From positions 744,001 through 808,000 of the forward strand of contig OX465116.1 in NCBI GenBank assembly GCA_949987565.1: a DNA stretch of 64,000 nucleotides, given 5' to 3'. Under the pieces are notes generated by a model. It saw only the letters and a program-made list of their open reading frames with translations. It searched no databases and was not told where the DNA came from. Origin of the DNA: Luidia sarsii. Its lineage: Eukaryota; Echinodermata; Asteroidea; Paxillosida; Luidiidae. Both the position numbers and the translations under genes were made by a program. This document shows positions 24,501-32,700 of this stretch, piece after piece (position 1 is the first letter of the stretch; each line of letters starts with the position of its first letter).

Positions 24501-27500
24501 GAAAGCCTGTACCACATCTAATAGTACAAACCCTTATCAAATTAAAGTACATTCTCAATTTCTCTGCCGTGAAATTACAAGATATCAATGAGATATCAAT
24601 GAGATATCAATGAGATATCAATGAGATATCAATGAGATATCAATGAGATATCAATGAGATATCAATGAGATATCAATGATATGTCAATGATATGTCAATG
24701 AGATATCAATGAGATATCAATGAGATATCAATGAGATATCAATGAGATATCAATGAGATATCAATGAGATATCAATGAGATATCAATGAGATATCAATGA
24801 GATATCAATGAGATATCAATGAGATGTCAATGAGATGTCAATGAGATGTCAATGAGATATCAATGAGATATCAATGAGATGTCAATGAGATGTCAATGAG
24901 ATATCAATGAGATATCAATGAGATATCAATGAGATATCAATGAGATATCAATGAGATATCAATGAGATATCAATGAGATATCAATGAGATATCAATGAGA
25001 TATCAATGAGATATCAATGAGATATCAATGAGATATCAATGAGATATCAATGAGATATCAATGAGATATCAATGAGAGGGGGTGTGGTCCTAACAAGAAC
25101 TAATCCCATTGCCAGGAGCGATCCTAGTTTCCTTAGCAGTGTCACTGTTTCACTGTGTCACTGCATCACAGTGTCACTGTGTCACTGCGTCACTGTGTCA
25201 CTTCAAATTGTGTGCAAATTGGGATCAAATAAAATGTGACTCAATGTCAACAAAACTTAAACAAATCAAAACTGGAGCCTCTCCACAGGTTGCCTATTTC
25301 AGGTTTTGAGTTTGGACCACATTTTGTTCAAACCATCCAAACCAGATATCTTTTGATGTTAAAATTCAAATTCATCTGAGTGTCAATGAAGTTGAACCCA
25401 TTCACTACAATTTTTGAAAACATTTGCCTTATGATGTGGCAAAGTGGATTGCTATAGCATTTGGTATATATACAGTATAATCTATTGCATCTCTTTTGTG
25501 AAAACATGTAGCTCTCAGACGAGTTCACATTCAATGGCTTGTGCTCCATCTGTGAAGAGCAGAACGCAGCCAATACTTTAGAGTTTAGACTGCATGATCC
25601 TAATGGTGAAGGGGAGAGTACAGCAAGCTGCAGACTATGCATAAAAATACTCCCTGGGCAAGCTACAGATGCACTGAAGCATGAACCACAGGGGTACCTT
25701 TGTTAAGGCCCAAAAGGTACATGTAAGCAGCTCCCAAATAGCATGACACGGAACGTTTGCAGTGGCATTGATCATTGTTCAGGTCAACTACTTTCCTGAA
25801 TGAGTATGGCTACGATTGAAAAGAGCTAGCAAACGTTGAGAACTTGAGCTACGAGAAAGATCCTGCACAAAACCCAATATTAGGCCCCTGATTTTTGTCT
25901 TAAATATCACCTCAAGTCAGTTAACAGATAATTGATTTTTTCTCACATTTTAAATTCTATTATCCAAGACAAGAAGAAACCAATGAAGAGGGAACATTTG
26001 GAGCCGTGAGGCCTGTGACTGATCCGAATAAAACTGACTGAATTCTGAACTCAAAATCCTTGTGCATCGTAGCACCAGGTTTCCCTGCATATTAACGTGT
26101 ATTGTTGCCCACCTCAAAGCTTACACAGGCCATCTGGACTATTTGTCCTCAAGACAAATTGTCATTGTCAGTTAGAGTGAACACAACAAAATAAGTAATC
26201 TGGCATATAATCAAGGTACTGCCTGAAGGGTTTTCCTGCTCCTTTATTTATTGATCAATGGTGCTTTCCACTCATATCCAATTTGTGATAGATGAACCAT
26301 CCACACTAATCGGAACGCAATTTATTTTATTCATTGAATGATTAAGCTGCCACTTCAGGCTCTGGATATTGCACAGGAAGCCCTGCTTAGCACGGCCACT
26401 GCATGGTCACCATGGTCACTTACTTGTCATTGTCGTAGGGAATCACATTTTCTACAGAGTCCAGACGGTTCACATACATTTCAATTGAGGTCTGAAAGTC
26501 ACAAAATAAATCAAGAAATGTTACAACTGCTGACTGAAATTCACATACTGTGGAAACAAATTAAACTTACCCTCAAGCAAAGTCAACTTTAAATTAACGC
26601 AGTGGCTGTTGTTACGGCAGTCGTCCGTGTGGTTCCCTGACTTCACAGTATTTGTCAGGATGTTTAGCTCTTGGAACCAGACTATCAGCTAATAGACTGG
26701 TTCAACTAGCCTGCAATGCTGACGAAATACAACCAAGTCAGGGAACCACACGGACGACTGCCGTAACAACAGCCATTGCGTAAAATTAAAGTGCCCTTTA
26801 ACAGAACACTTCATAGTTAGCCGTTACAGCCCATAGGTGTTTTGATGGTAATGGCACTGGAAATTGTGGAATGCAAAACTTAAGGTCTCTGGTTCAAGTC
26901 CCGGACTCCTGGTCCCGTCAAAGTGTTCTTTGCCATTTCATTTGTATAAAAATTCAAAGCAAGATACATGGGTACATGTACTTTTATTTCAAAACATAAA
27001 GGTACTCTGTTGAGAAAAATGAGCCACAAATTCACAAAACAAAGAAAAAGCGGGAATTCCATGCAACTTGCAAGTCCTGTCTACAAATTCACAGAATTGA
27101 AAGAAGAAAGAATTATCTTGAAGATTCCAATAATCAGTTATTGTTTGACTTTACACACTAAACTCATTATGTGTTAATTATAAGTCAAACTAAGTCATTC
27201 AAATCACTGAAGCCAGTCAAATTTGTTTTTATATTTTCCAGGAACATGGCAAAAAAACACCATTCACAATACATAAAATAGCAACAAAACAAACTAAATT
27301 CCTTTTTTTAGTGATGATTTTCATATAAATATGAAAAGTCTTGATAAAAATCAAAATGATACTTGATAAAATGATGGGTTATGTCTGGTGTCATTGATAA
27401 TGATAAACGGACAGACAGTCACAGTTTCACAGATGAAATCAAATGTTTAAATGTCGAACAAATGGCTGCAGTTACGAGCTTAACACTTGAATATAAAGGC

Positions 27501-27723
27501 CAGGATAACTTGGTCTTCAAGAAGATTGTTTGCTCACCTTACAGAGTGTTTCAATCAACCCTCCCTCCTCAGCTTTGAGTTTCTGAAAAGCTTCTTCCGT
27601 GCAGAAACTGACGGGAGCCATACCAGGCAGGTAGAAAGCCACACAGTCCCGCCCTAACATCGTCACCAACAAACACACCACCAACATTCCTCTCAAGCTA
27701 AATCTACCTCCCAAACCCCTCAT
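12595..27723 (-). CDS. TM9SF2: Transmembrane 9 superfamily member 2 (nonaspanin), complete
   Basis: Fifteen coding exons on the minus strand, all phase-consistent: 27723-27538, 26491-26424, 22796-22560, 21976-21847, 21459-21335, 20887-20755, 20465-20386, 19916-19811, 19200-19068, 18520-18401, 17783-17566, 16726-16575, 15875-15764, 13403-13232 and 12662-12595 (TAA 12597-12595). Together 2040 nt, 679 aa; human TM9SF2 is 663 aa. The product opens with a signal peptide (about 1-29) followed by [12 protein letters not shown], a lumenal domain to about residue 318 ([36 protein letters not shown]), then nine membrane segments starting near residue 321. The end KVD is the COPI-type KxD sorting signal that keeps nonaspanins in Golgi/endosomes. 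I chose ATG 27723 because the codon six triplets upstream is TTG. Its introns host most of the window's repeats, including a 2-kb satellite and a 1.24-kb transposon. Assignment to TM9SF2 rather than TM9SF4 rests on close agreement along the whole length. Confidence 0.95.
12800..12930. repeat. Foldback repeat FB, degraded pair of arms
   Basis: A left arm (GACCTGACATTTACATCC, TAGCAGGACCGTTCTC) and an inverted right arm (GAAAGGTCCTGCAAGGATGG) face each other. The copy lies in the last TM9SF2 intron. Confidence 0.6.
12960..13200. repeat. Foldback repeat FB, with divided arms
   Basis: A left arm (GGCCTGACGTTTCGATCC) and an inverted right arm (GGTCCTGCTAGAATCGAAAC) enclose an FB terminal segment (TTAGTCAGTAAGCAGTTTGC). 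This suggests two overlapping insertions. It stops about 30 bp from a TM9SF2 exon. Confidence 0.65.
13453..15437. repeat. 94-bp tandem satellite, about 21 copies
   Basis: The monomer contains GCTTTGACCAATTGCCTGG, GTATCGGTGAGAATG and CAATGAGGGTTTGCCC. Successive starts (13466, 13560, 13654 and so on) are exactly 94 bp apart. One monomer near 15350 has an internal deletion. Monomers differ by a few recurrent substitutions only (A/G in CCAATT/CCGATT, CATT/TCATT). The array lies in a TM9SF2 intron between the exons ending at 13403 and 15764. Sequence shared with SINE family B tails shows its origin. Confidence 0.95.
15438..15610 (-). mobile_element. SINE family B, degraded copy at satellite edge
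   Basis: On the minus strand a B-box-like motif (GTTGTGGGTTTGAATCCCAC) is followed by a tail that merges into the last satellite monomer (CAATTGGGGTTCACCC, GCACTGTGTGCTC). The copy links the 94-bp satellite to a tRNA-derived SINE. Confidence 0.5.
15920..16100. mobile_element. Pogo/Tigger-like MITE, degraded right end
   Basis: Starts TA|CAGTGGAACGTTGCTATAACG like the copies at 18050 and 20041, but its right terminal repeat is eroded (GGATGTTCATGATAGCGAGG). It lies in a TM9SF2 intron. Confidence 0.65.
16275..16425 (-). mobile_element. SINE family A, diverged copy
   Basis: Minus-strand copy recognised by its tail (GACTGGGAACATTGTGAAC on plus) and weak B-box and A-box regions (GCCTTGAAGCCAAGACCCC; ACATCTCAGGTGC). 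Heavily mutated. Confidence 0.45.
16835..17250 (-). mobile_element. SINE family A with four tandem heads
   Basis: On the minus strand a head unit of about 74 bp with the A box occurs four times before a single B box and tail (tail and B box at 16860-16925). The junction between heads is the marker CTTTGGCACACCAGCGCTC (plus strand), as at 61930-62450 and 1900-2200. Confidence 0.8.
17895..18035 (-). mobile_element. SINE family A, diverged copy
   Basis: The plus-strand text TCTAAGGTATCCCACCCTTAG and CCTTTGCAAGGGTGGGGTACC correspond to the reverse of the family A head. The B box is mutated. Confidence 0.5.
18050..18213. mobile_element. Pogo/Tigger-like MITE, intact ends
   Basis: 164 bp with terminal inverted repeats CAGTGGAACG.. 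and ..CGTTCCACTG, flanked by TA on both sides (the expected target duplication of the pogo/Tigger group). There is no coding capacity. It lies in a TM9SF2 intron. Confidence 0.75.
18584..18742. repeat. Foldback repeat FB, nearly complete
   Basis: Keeps the left terminus GTTGCAAACTGCTCACTGAC, both inverted cores and the central AAAGGC/GCCTTT turn. Confidence 0.75.
19321..19500. repeat. 35-bp tandem repeat, about five copies
   Basis: Unit with GAACAGTAGAGGGAGCTGTT and CATACTATAGATACA repeats at exact 35-bp spacing (19321, 19356 and so on). The last copies are shortened. It lies in a TM9SF2 intron. Confidence 0.85.
20041..20199. mobile_element. Pogo/Tigger-like MITE
   Basis: Terminal inverted repeats CAGTGGAACGTTGC at left and GGGACGTTCCACTG at right, TA at the left edge. 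Internal text (CCTTTGGCTCCTGATTTTTG) is shared with the copies at 15920 and 18050. Confidence 0.75.
20218..20372. repeat. Tandem duplication of about 73 bp
   Basis: The segment AGCTCAACTTGGATAGGC followed by GGACTGGAGGAGGGGGCATG occurs twice (20222 and 20295), directly next to the donor of the TM9SF2 exon ending at 20386. Confidence 0.75.
21110..21225 (-). mobile_element. SINE family B tail fragment
   Basis: Carries CAAAGCACTGAGCATACAG and AACCCTCATTCAATGACAT, the same order of blocks as the family B tail and the 94-bp satellite. No tRNA head is visible. Confidence 0.55.
21655..21760 (+). mobile_element. SINE family A, partial
   Basis: The A-box region GACTGGATAGCTCAGATGG is clear; the B box is lost (ACCAGAGTTTTTAGTTC). 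It lies in a TM9SF2 intron. Confidence 0.55.
22255..22430 (+). mobile_element. SINE family A, near full length
   Basis: In order: GGCACCCCCACCCTAGC, CAAAGACTAGTTGAC, A box TAGCTCAGATGG, B box GGGTTCAAGTCC, then TCTTTGCCATTTG. One of the best-preserved copies. Confidence 0.8.
23171..24410. mobile_element. 1.24-kb terminal-inverted-repeat element with 10-bp target duplication
   Basis: Ends AAGGCTGTTG and CAACAGCCTT are perfect inverted repeats, and the 10-bp AGTTTGCACT stands directly outside both ends (23161-23170 and 24411-24420). Subterminal regions carry further inverted runs rich in GTCGACA and GTCGCGACA. I find no transposase frame, so it is non-autonomous. The 9-10 bp duplication would suit a Mutator-like element; the superfamily is uncertain. 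It sits in TM9SF2 intron 2. Confidence 0.85.
23679..23891. mobile_element. Nested 213-bp inverted-repeat element
   Basis: Starts AAAGGTAGCCGCGTATTGGG and ends with the inverted GGGCCCAAACATGCGGCTACTTT. Inside, the motif GCGTATTGGGC is repeated. It lies inside the 1.24-kb element. Confidence 0.5.
24585..25076. repeat. 11-bp satellite GATATCAATGA, about 45 copies
   Basis: Perfect or near-perfect head-to-tail repetition of the 11-mer; some units have GATGTC in place of GATATC, in small clusters. It lies in TM9SF2 intron 2. Confidence 0.95.
25130..25205. repeat. Short GTGTCACT-type repeat
   Basis: About eight units of TGTCACTG with substitutions (TTTCACTG, CATCACAG, CGTCACTG). Simple sequence in an intron. 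Confidence 0.75.
26587..26793. mobile_element. MITE-like foldback with arms of about 55 bp
   Basis: The left arm contains GGCTGTTGTTACGGCAGTCG and CCGTGTGGTTCCCTGAC; the right arm holds their exact reverse complements (GTCAGGGAACCACACGG, CGACTGCCGTAACAACAGCC). The loop is about 95 bp. Outer ends are ACTTTAAATTAACGCA and an imperfect inverse. It lies in TM9SF2 intron 1. Confidence 0.85.
26830..26945 (+). mobile_element. SINE family A, partial
   Basis: B-box region GGTTCAAGTCCCGGAC and tail GTTCTTTGCCATTTC are clear; the A box is eroded. Confidence 0.5.
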
Positions 27724-29787
27724 TTTGACTCGTCCCTCCAAGAACCCAACTCCCTGCAGAGAGCGGAGAAAGCCTGTGGGTGATGCACTAAGGAAAAGCC
27801 TCTAATATTGGAGGAAAAATGGAGATTTGATGAGAGATCCTGAGGAAGTCTCCGTCGAACGCACCAGAAATATTGATTCGGGAAAAAATGGCCACGCTGG
27901 CAACAAGCTTTTCGCTTGAGGGCGCCCTTTCCTTTCACTGTTACGGGTTTCCAGAGCTACGGCTTGGGCTTAGTTATCTTCGCATCCCTGTGTACGTATT
28001 TCCAATAGGGGAAAGACCTAGACCTAGCTCAAAACGCTCGTTTCGGACACGGCCTTTTTAAAATGCAAAACCACTGAAGCGTGGATGTTTCCCTACGTGG
28101 CGAATGTTAGTGGGCGTAGCTATACCTTGGTCTATTCAAGTTCGTGTTCAATAGACGCATTATTGCGTTGAAAATATAAAGATACTCACTAGATTGCGTA
28201 TTTTTCGTTGTACACACGTATGCAAACAAGGCTTTGAGAATATCATCGATATAAGCATATAATAGGTTTCAACTGCAGTTGCAACTTATATGTGCCCCGG
28301 CACAGCATAATGAAGAATAACCCACTTTTGAGATTTTGAGATTGTCTAATGATGTGAAAGAGTATACCATCATCTTTCAAATGATACAAAATTATAATAT
28401 CCTCTAATACTAAAAATTTCCGAAAATACAAAAAAAGGAAATTGATTTGTAATCGAATTGTGAAGATACTTTAACTTCAGGCGTTGTTTACTCAAAAGTG
28501 TTTTGGTGGGATATTCCTCATGTTGTTGTGCCGGGTCACATTATAGTTAGTTGGTACACTGCATGTACGACACAGTACTTTGAAGTTACATTAGTAACAT
28601 AATCAATTCGTTTTAGTCCGTACAACATACCTAACTCTCTCTTAGACAATTTTTTTGAGAACGTTGTGGAAAAGTTCCTCAAAAAGGTTTTGCAAGTAGG
28701 CCGCCTGGCCTGATGGCAGTCTGACAGTTTTAAAGATTATAAAAGAGGCTCTGCAATGATTAATTAATTCTGCGCTATTGTATTTGTTAGGTCATGTCAG
28801 GAACCCACAATATTAAAAAAAGAAAACATTCATTTTCAAACCAAATTAATTAATCCCTCTGTTAGGTTTGATGAAAAACTCCTTCACCAAAATGATAATG
28901 ATCGAAGAATACATTTTAGGAGTAAATCATCAGGCTTAAAGGGATGGGTCTAGTCGTCTGCAGGAAAAACCATAAAATTAATGTTCATAAACCTTTGTGC
29001 ACGATTAGGTTTCATTAGCGCGATCCTCCACAGAGAGTTGTGGAAGGCAGATCGATCAGATCAGACTCGTATGTGCCCTGCCGTAACCTATGGTTTGTCC
29101 ACATTATTTTCTTATCAACGCCAAGAAATGGGTCCAATGCTTAACAATTCAACAAACTGTCTTATCTTTAGACAACATACAGACCAGAGAAAGGTCCTGC
29201 CTTTGAGAAAGGTCCTGCTAGGATCGAAACGTCAGGCCCACTACATTTTAAAACATACAGACCACTTTGTAATAATTGAGGCAACATATACTGCTTGTAA
29301 ACAATTATTTTTTTCCGAGTGTGTGGGTCAACAACTGAAACAGGTCATTGCTGACACCTTGAACGACGGAATAATAGGTCAGCAGCCAGTATAACCATGG
29401 ATTTTCCTTCCTCCATGATATAACCAAGGCGGCATTAGGCTCGCCTAATATACCGCCCGCCCTTGGTTTAAATCTCGTCCGATTCACGTCTCAATCATTA
29501 CGTTACACTCAGTGCACAGCACAGCGCACGCCGTATACGCGTAGTGAATCAGTTAGGCCTACTCATCGCAGCGGTAACGCGGGTGACTGCTCAAAATGAG
29601 CCCCCATTCATATCTCGGATAATGGCCCGTTCGATCCGTACTGTGTAAACACAGACAGAGCACAATCCTCCATGACTCCACTGCCAGTATGATGCTCCTG
29701 GTGACAATGTATTGAAGTTCCTGCAACCATTACTGAGAATCGGCAACTCCATACCCAATCTCTCCTGATCCTAACATCAAGCTCAAG
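27724..29787. promoter_or_regulatory. Head-to-head intergenic region of TM9SF2 and agmatinase
   Basis: 2.06 kb separates the start codons of the divergent TM9SF2 and agmatinase genes, so both promoters should lie here. An FB arm lies at 29190-29255. I cannot point to a TATA box or start site with confidence. Confidence 0.5.
29190..29255 (-). repeat. Foldback repeat FB, one arm
   Basis: GAAAGGTCCTGCTAGGATCG then AAACGTCAGGCCCACTA, the right-arm orientation of the FB family. Confidence 0.75.
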
Positions 29788-32700
29788 ATGTTAGTTTCGT
29801 GCCAGAGCTCCTCGCTGTTGTTGAGACGGGTGATGACTGACGTCCTTCGTCACAAAGTCATGGCAAAGCCAGCGGGCGTTGCTCAGAGAAACCTGTCAGT
29901 TTCGTCATCATATTTGCGTTTCAACCAACCACTGTCCGGGAATGACTTCCCTAGATCAGGGGGTATAGCCACGATGTATCGACTGCCCTACCAAAAGACT
30001 TCCCAAGGTACAGTAGATGAACGTGTGGACAAGGTTTTAGTGACTTTAGAAGTTAAGAGTAAAGTTTGAAATGTTTGGAATGTCTGCCCTACCGATTCCT
30101 TGATCACATCCGAGAGTAAATCTGATGGATTCGAAAACCTTGCCGGCCTTTCTTTGACAGGGGAACAAATAGGCCTAGCTGTAGAGAACGAGGAGGAAAG
30201 GAAATAGAAGGTTGACTTGGATATGTCCAGCCTGAAAGACTGGTTTACTAGAAAGAGGAGTAGAGGAAAGAGAAGGGTGACTGAGTGGATGTCCAGCCTG
30301 AAAGACTGGTTTACTAGAAAGAGGAGTAGAGGAAAGAGAAGGGTGACTGAGTGGATGTCCAGCCTGAAAGACTGGTTTACTAGAAAGAGGAGTAGAGGAA
30401 AGAGAAGGGTGACTGAGTGGATGTCCAGCCTGAAAGACTGGTTTACTAGAAAGAGGAGTAGAGGAAAGTGAAGGGTGACTGAGTGGATGTCCAGCCTGAA
30501 AGACTGGTTTACTAGAAAGAGGAGTAGAGGAAAGTGAAGGTCGGTTGACCTGGATATGTCCAGCCTGAAAGACTGGTTTACTAAGAAGAGGAGTAGAGGA
30601 AAGAGAAGGGTGACTAGTATGTCCAGCCTGAAAAACTGGTTTACTAGAAAGAGGAGTAGAGGAAAGAGAAGGGTGACTTGGATATGTCCAGCCTGAAAGA
30701 CTGGTTTACTAGAAAGAGGAGTAGAGGGAAGAGAAGGGTGACTTGGATGCCCAGCCTGAAAGACTGGTTTACAAGAAAGAGGAGTAGAGGAAAGAGAAGG
30801 GTGACTAGTATGTCCAGCCTGAAAAACTGGTTTACTAGAAAGAGGAGTAGAGGAAAGAGAAGGGTGACTTGGATGTCCAGCCTGAAAGACTGGTTTACTA
30901 GAAAGAGGAGTAGAGGAAAGAGAAGGGTGACTTGGATGTCCAGCCTGAAAGACTGGTTTACTAGAAAGAGGAGTAGAGGAAAGAGAAGGGTGACTTGGAT
31001 GCCACGCCTGAAAGACCGGTTTACTAGAAAGAGGAGTAGAGGAAAGAGAAGGGTGACTGAGTGGATGTCCAGCCTGAAAGACTGGTTTACTAGAAAGAGG
31101 AGTAGAGGAAAGAGAAGGGTGACTGAGTGGATGTCCAGCCTGAAAGACTGGTTTACTAGAAAGAGGAGTAGAGGAAAGAGAAGGGTGACTGAGTGGATGT
31201 CCAGCCTGAAAGACTGGTTTACTAGAAAGAGGAGTAGAGGAAAGTGAAGGGTGACTGAGTGGATGTCCAGCCTGAAAGACTGGTTTACTAGAAAGAGGAG
31301 TAGAGGAAAGTGAAGGTCGGTTGACCTGGATATGTCCAGCCTGAAAGACTGGTTTACTAAGAAGAGGAGTAGAGGAAAGAGAAGGGTGACTAGTATGTCC
31401 AGCCTGAAAAACTGGTTTACTAGAAAGAGGAGTAGAGGAAAGAGAAGGGTGACTTGGATATGTCCAGCCTGAAAGACTGGTTTACTAGAAAGAGGAGTAG
31501 AGGGAAGAGAAGGGTGACTTGGATGCCCAGCCTGAAAGACTGGTTTACAAGAAAGAGGAGTAGAGGAAAGAGAAGGGTGACTAGTATGTCCAGCCTGAAA
31601 AACTGGTTTACTAGAAAGAGGAGTAGAGGAAAGAGAAGGGTGACTTGGATGTCCAGCCTGAAAGACTGGTTTACTAGAAAGAGGAGTAGAGGAAAGAGAA
31701 GGGTGACTTGGATGTCCAGCCTGAAAGACTGGTTTACTAGAAAGAGGAGTAGAGGAAAGAGAAGGGTGACTTGGATGTCCAGCCTGAAAGACTGGTTTAC
31801 TAGAAAGAGGAGTAGAGGAAAGAGAAGGGTGACTTGGATGCCACGCCTGAAAGACCGGTTTACTAGAAAGAGGAGTAGAGGAAAGAGAAGGGTGACTGAG
31901 TGGATGTCCAGCCTGAAAGACTGGTTTACTAGAAAGAGGAGTAGAGGAAAGAGAAGGGTGACTGAGTGGATGTCCAGCCTGAAAGACTGGTTTACTAGAA
32001 AGAGGAGTAGAGGAAAGAGAAGGGTGACTGAGTGGATGTCCAGCCTGAAAGACTGGTTTACTAGAAAGAGGAGTAGAGGAAAGTGAAGGGTGACTGAGTG
32101 GATGTCCAGCCTGAAAGACTGGTTTACTAGAAAGAGGAGTAGAGGAAAGTGAAGGTCGGTTGACCTGGATATGTCCAGCCTGAAAGACTGGTTTACTAAG
32201 AAGAGGAGTAGAGGAAAGAGAAGGGTGACTAGTATGTCCAGCCTGAAAAACTGGTTTACTAGAAAGAGGAGTAGAGGAAAGAGAAGGGTGACTTGGATAT
32301 GTCCAGCCTGAAAGACTGGTTTACTAGAAAGAGGAGTAGAGGGAAGAGAAGGGTGACTTGGATGCCCAGCCTGAAAGACTGGTTTACAAGAAAGAGGAGT
32401 AGAGGAAAGAGAAGGGTGACTAGTATGTCCAGCCTGAAAAACTGGTTTACTAGAAAGAGGAGTAGAGGAAAGAGAAGGGTGACTTGGATGTCCAGCCTGA
32501 AAGACTGGTTTACTAGAAAGAGGAGTAGAGGAAAGAGAAGGGTGACTTGGATGTCCAGCCTGAAAGACTGGTTTACTAGAAAGAGGAGTAGAGGAAAGAG
32601 AAGGGTGACTTGGATGCCACGCCTGAAAGACCGGTTTACTAGAAAGAGGAGTAGAGGAAAGAGAAGGGTGACTGAGTGGATGTCCAGCCTGAAAGACTGG

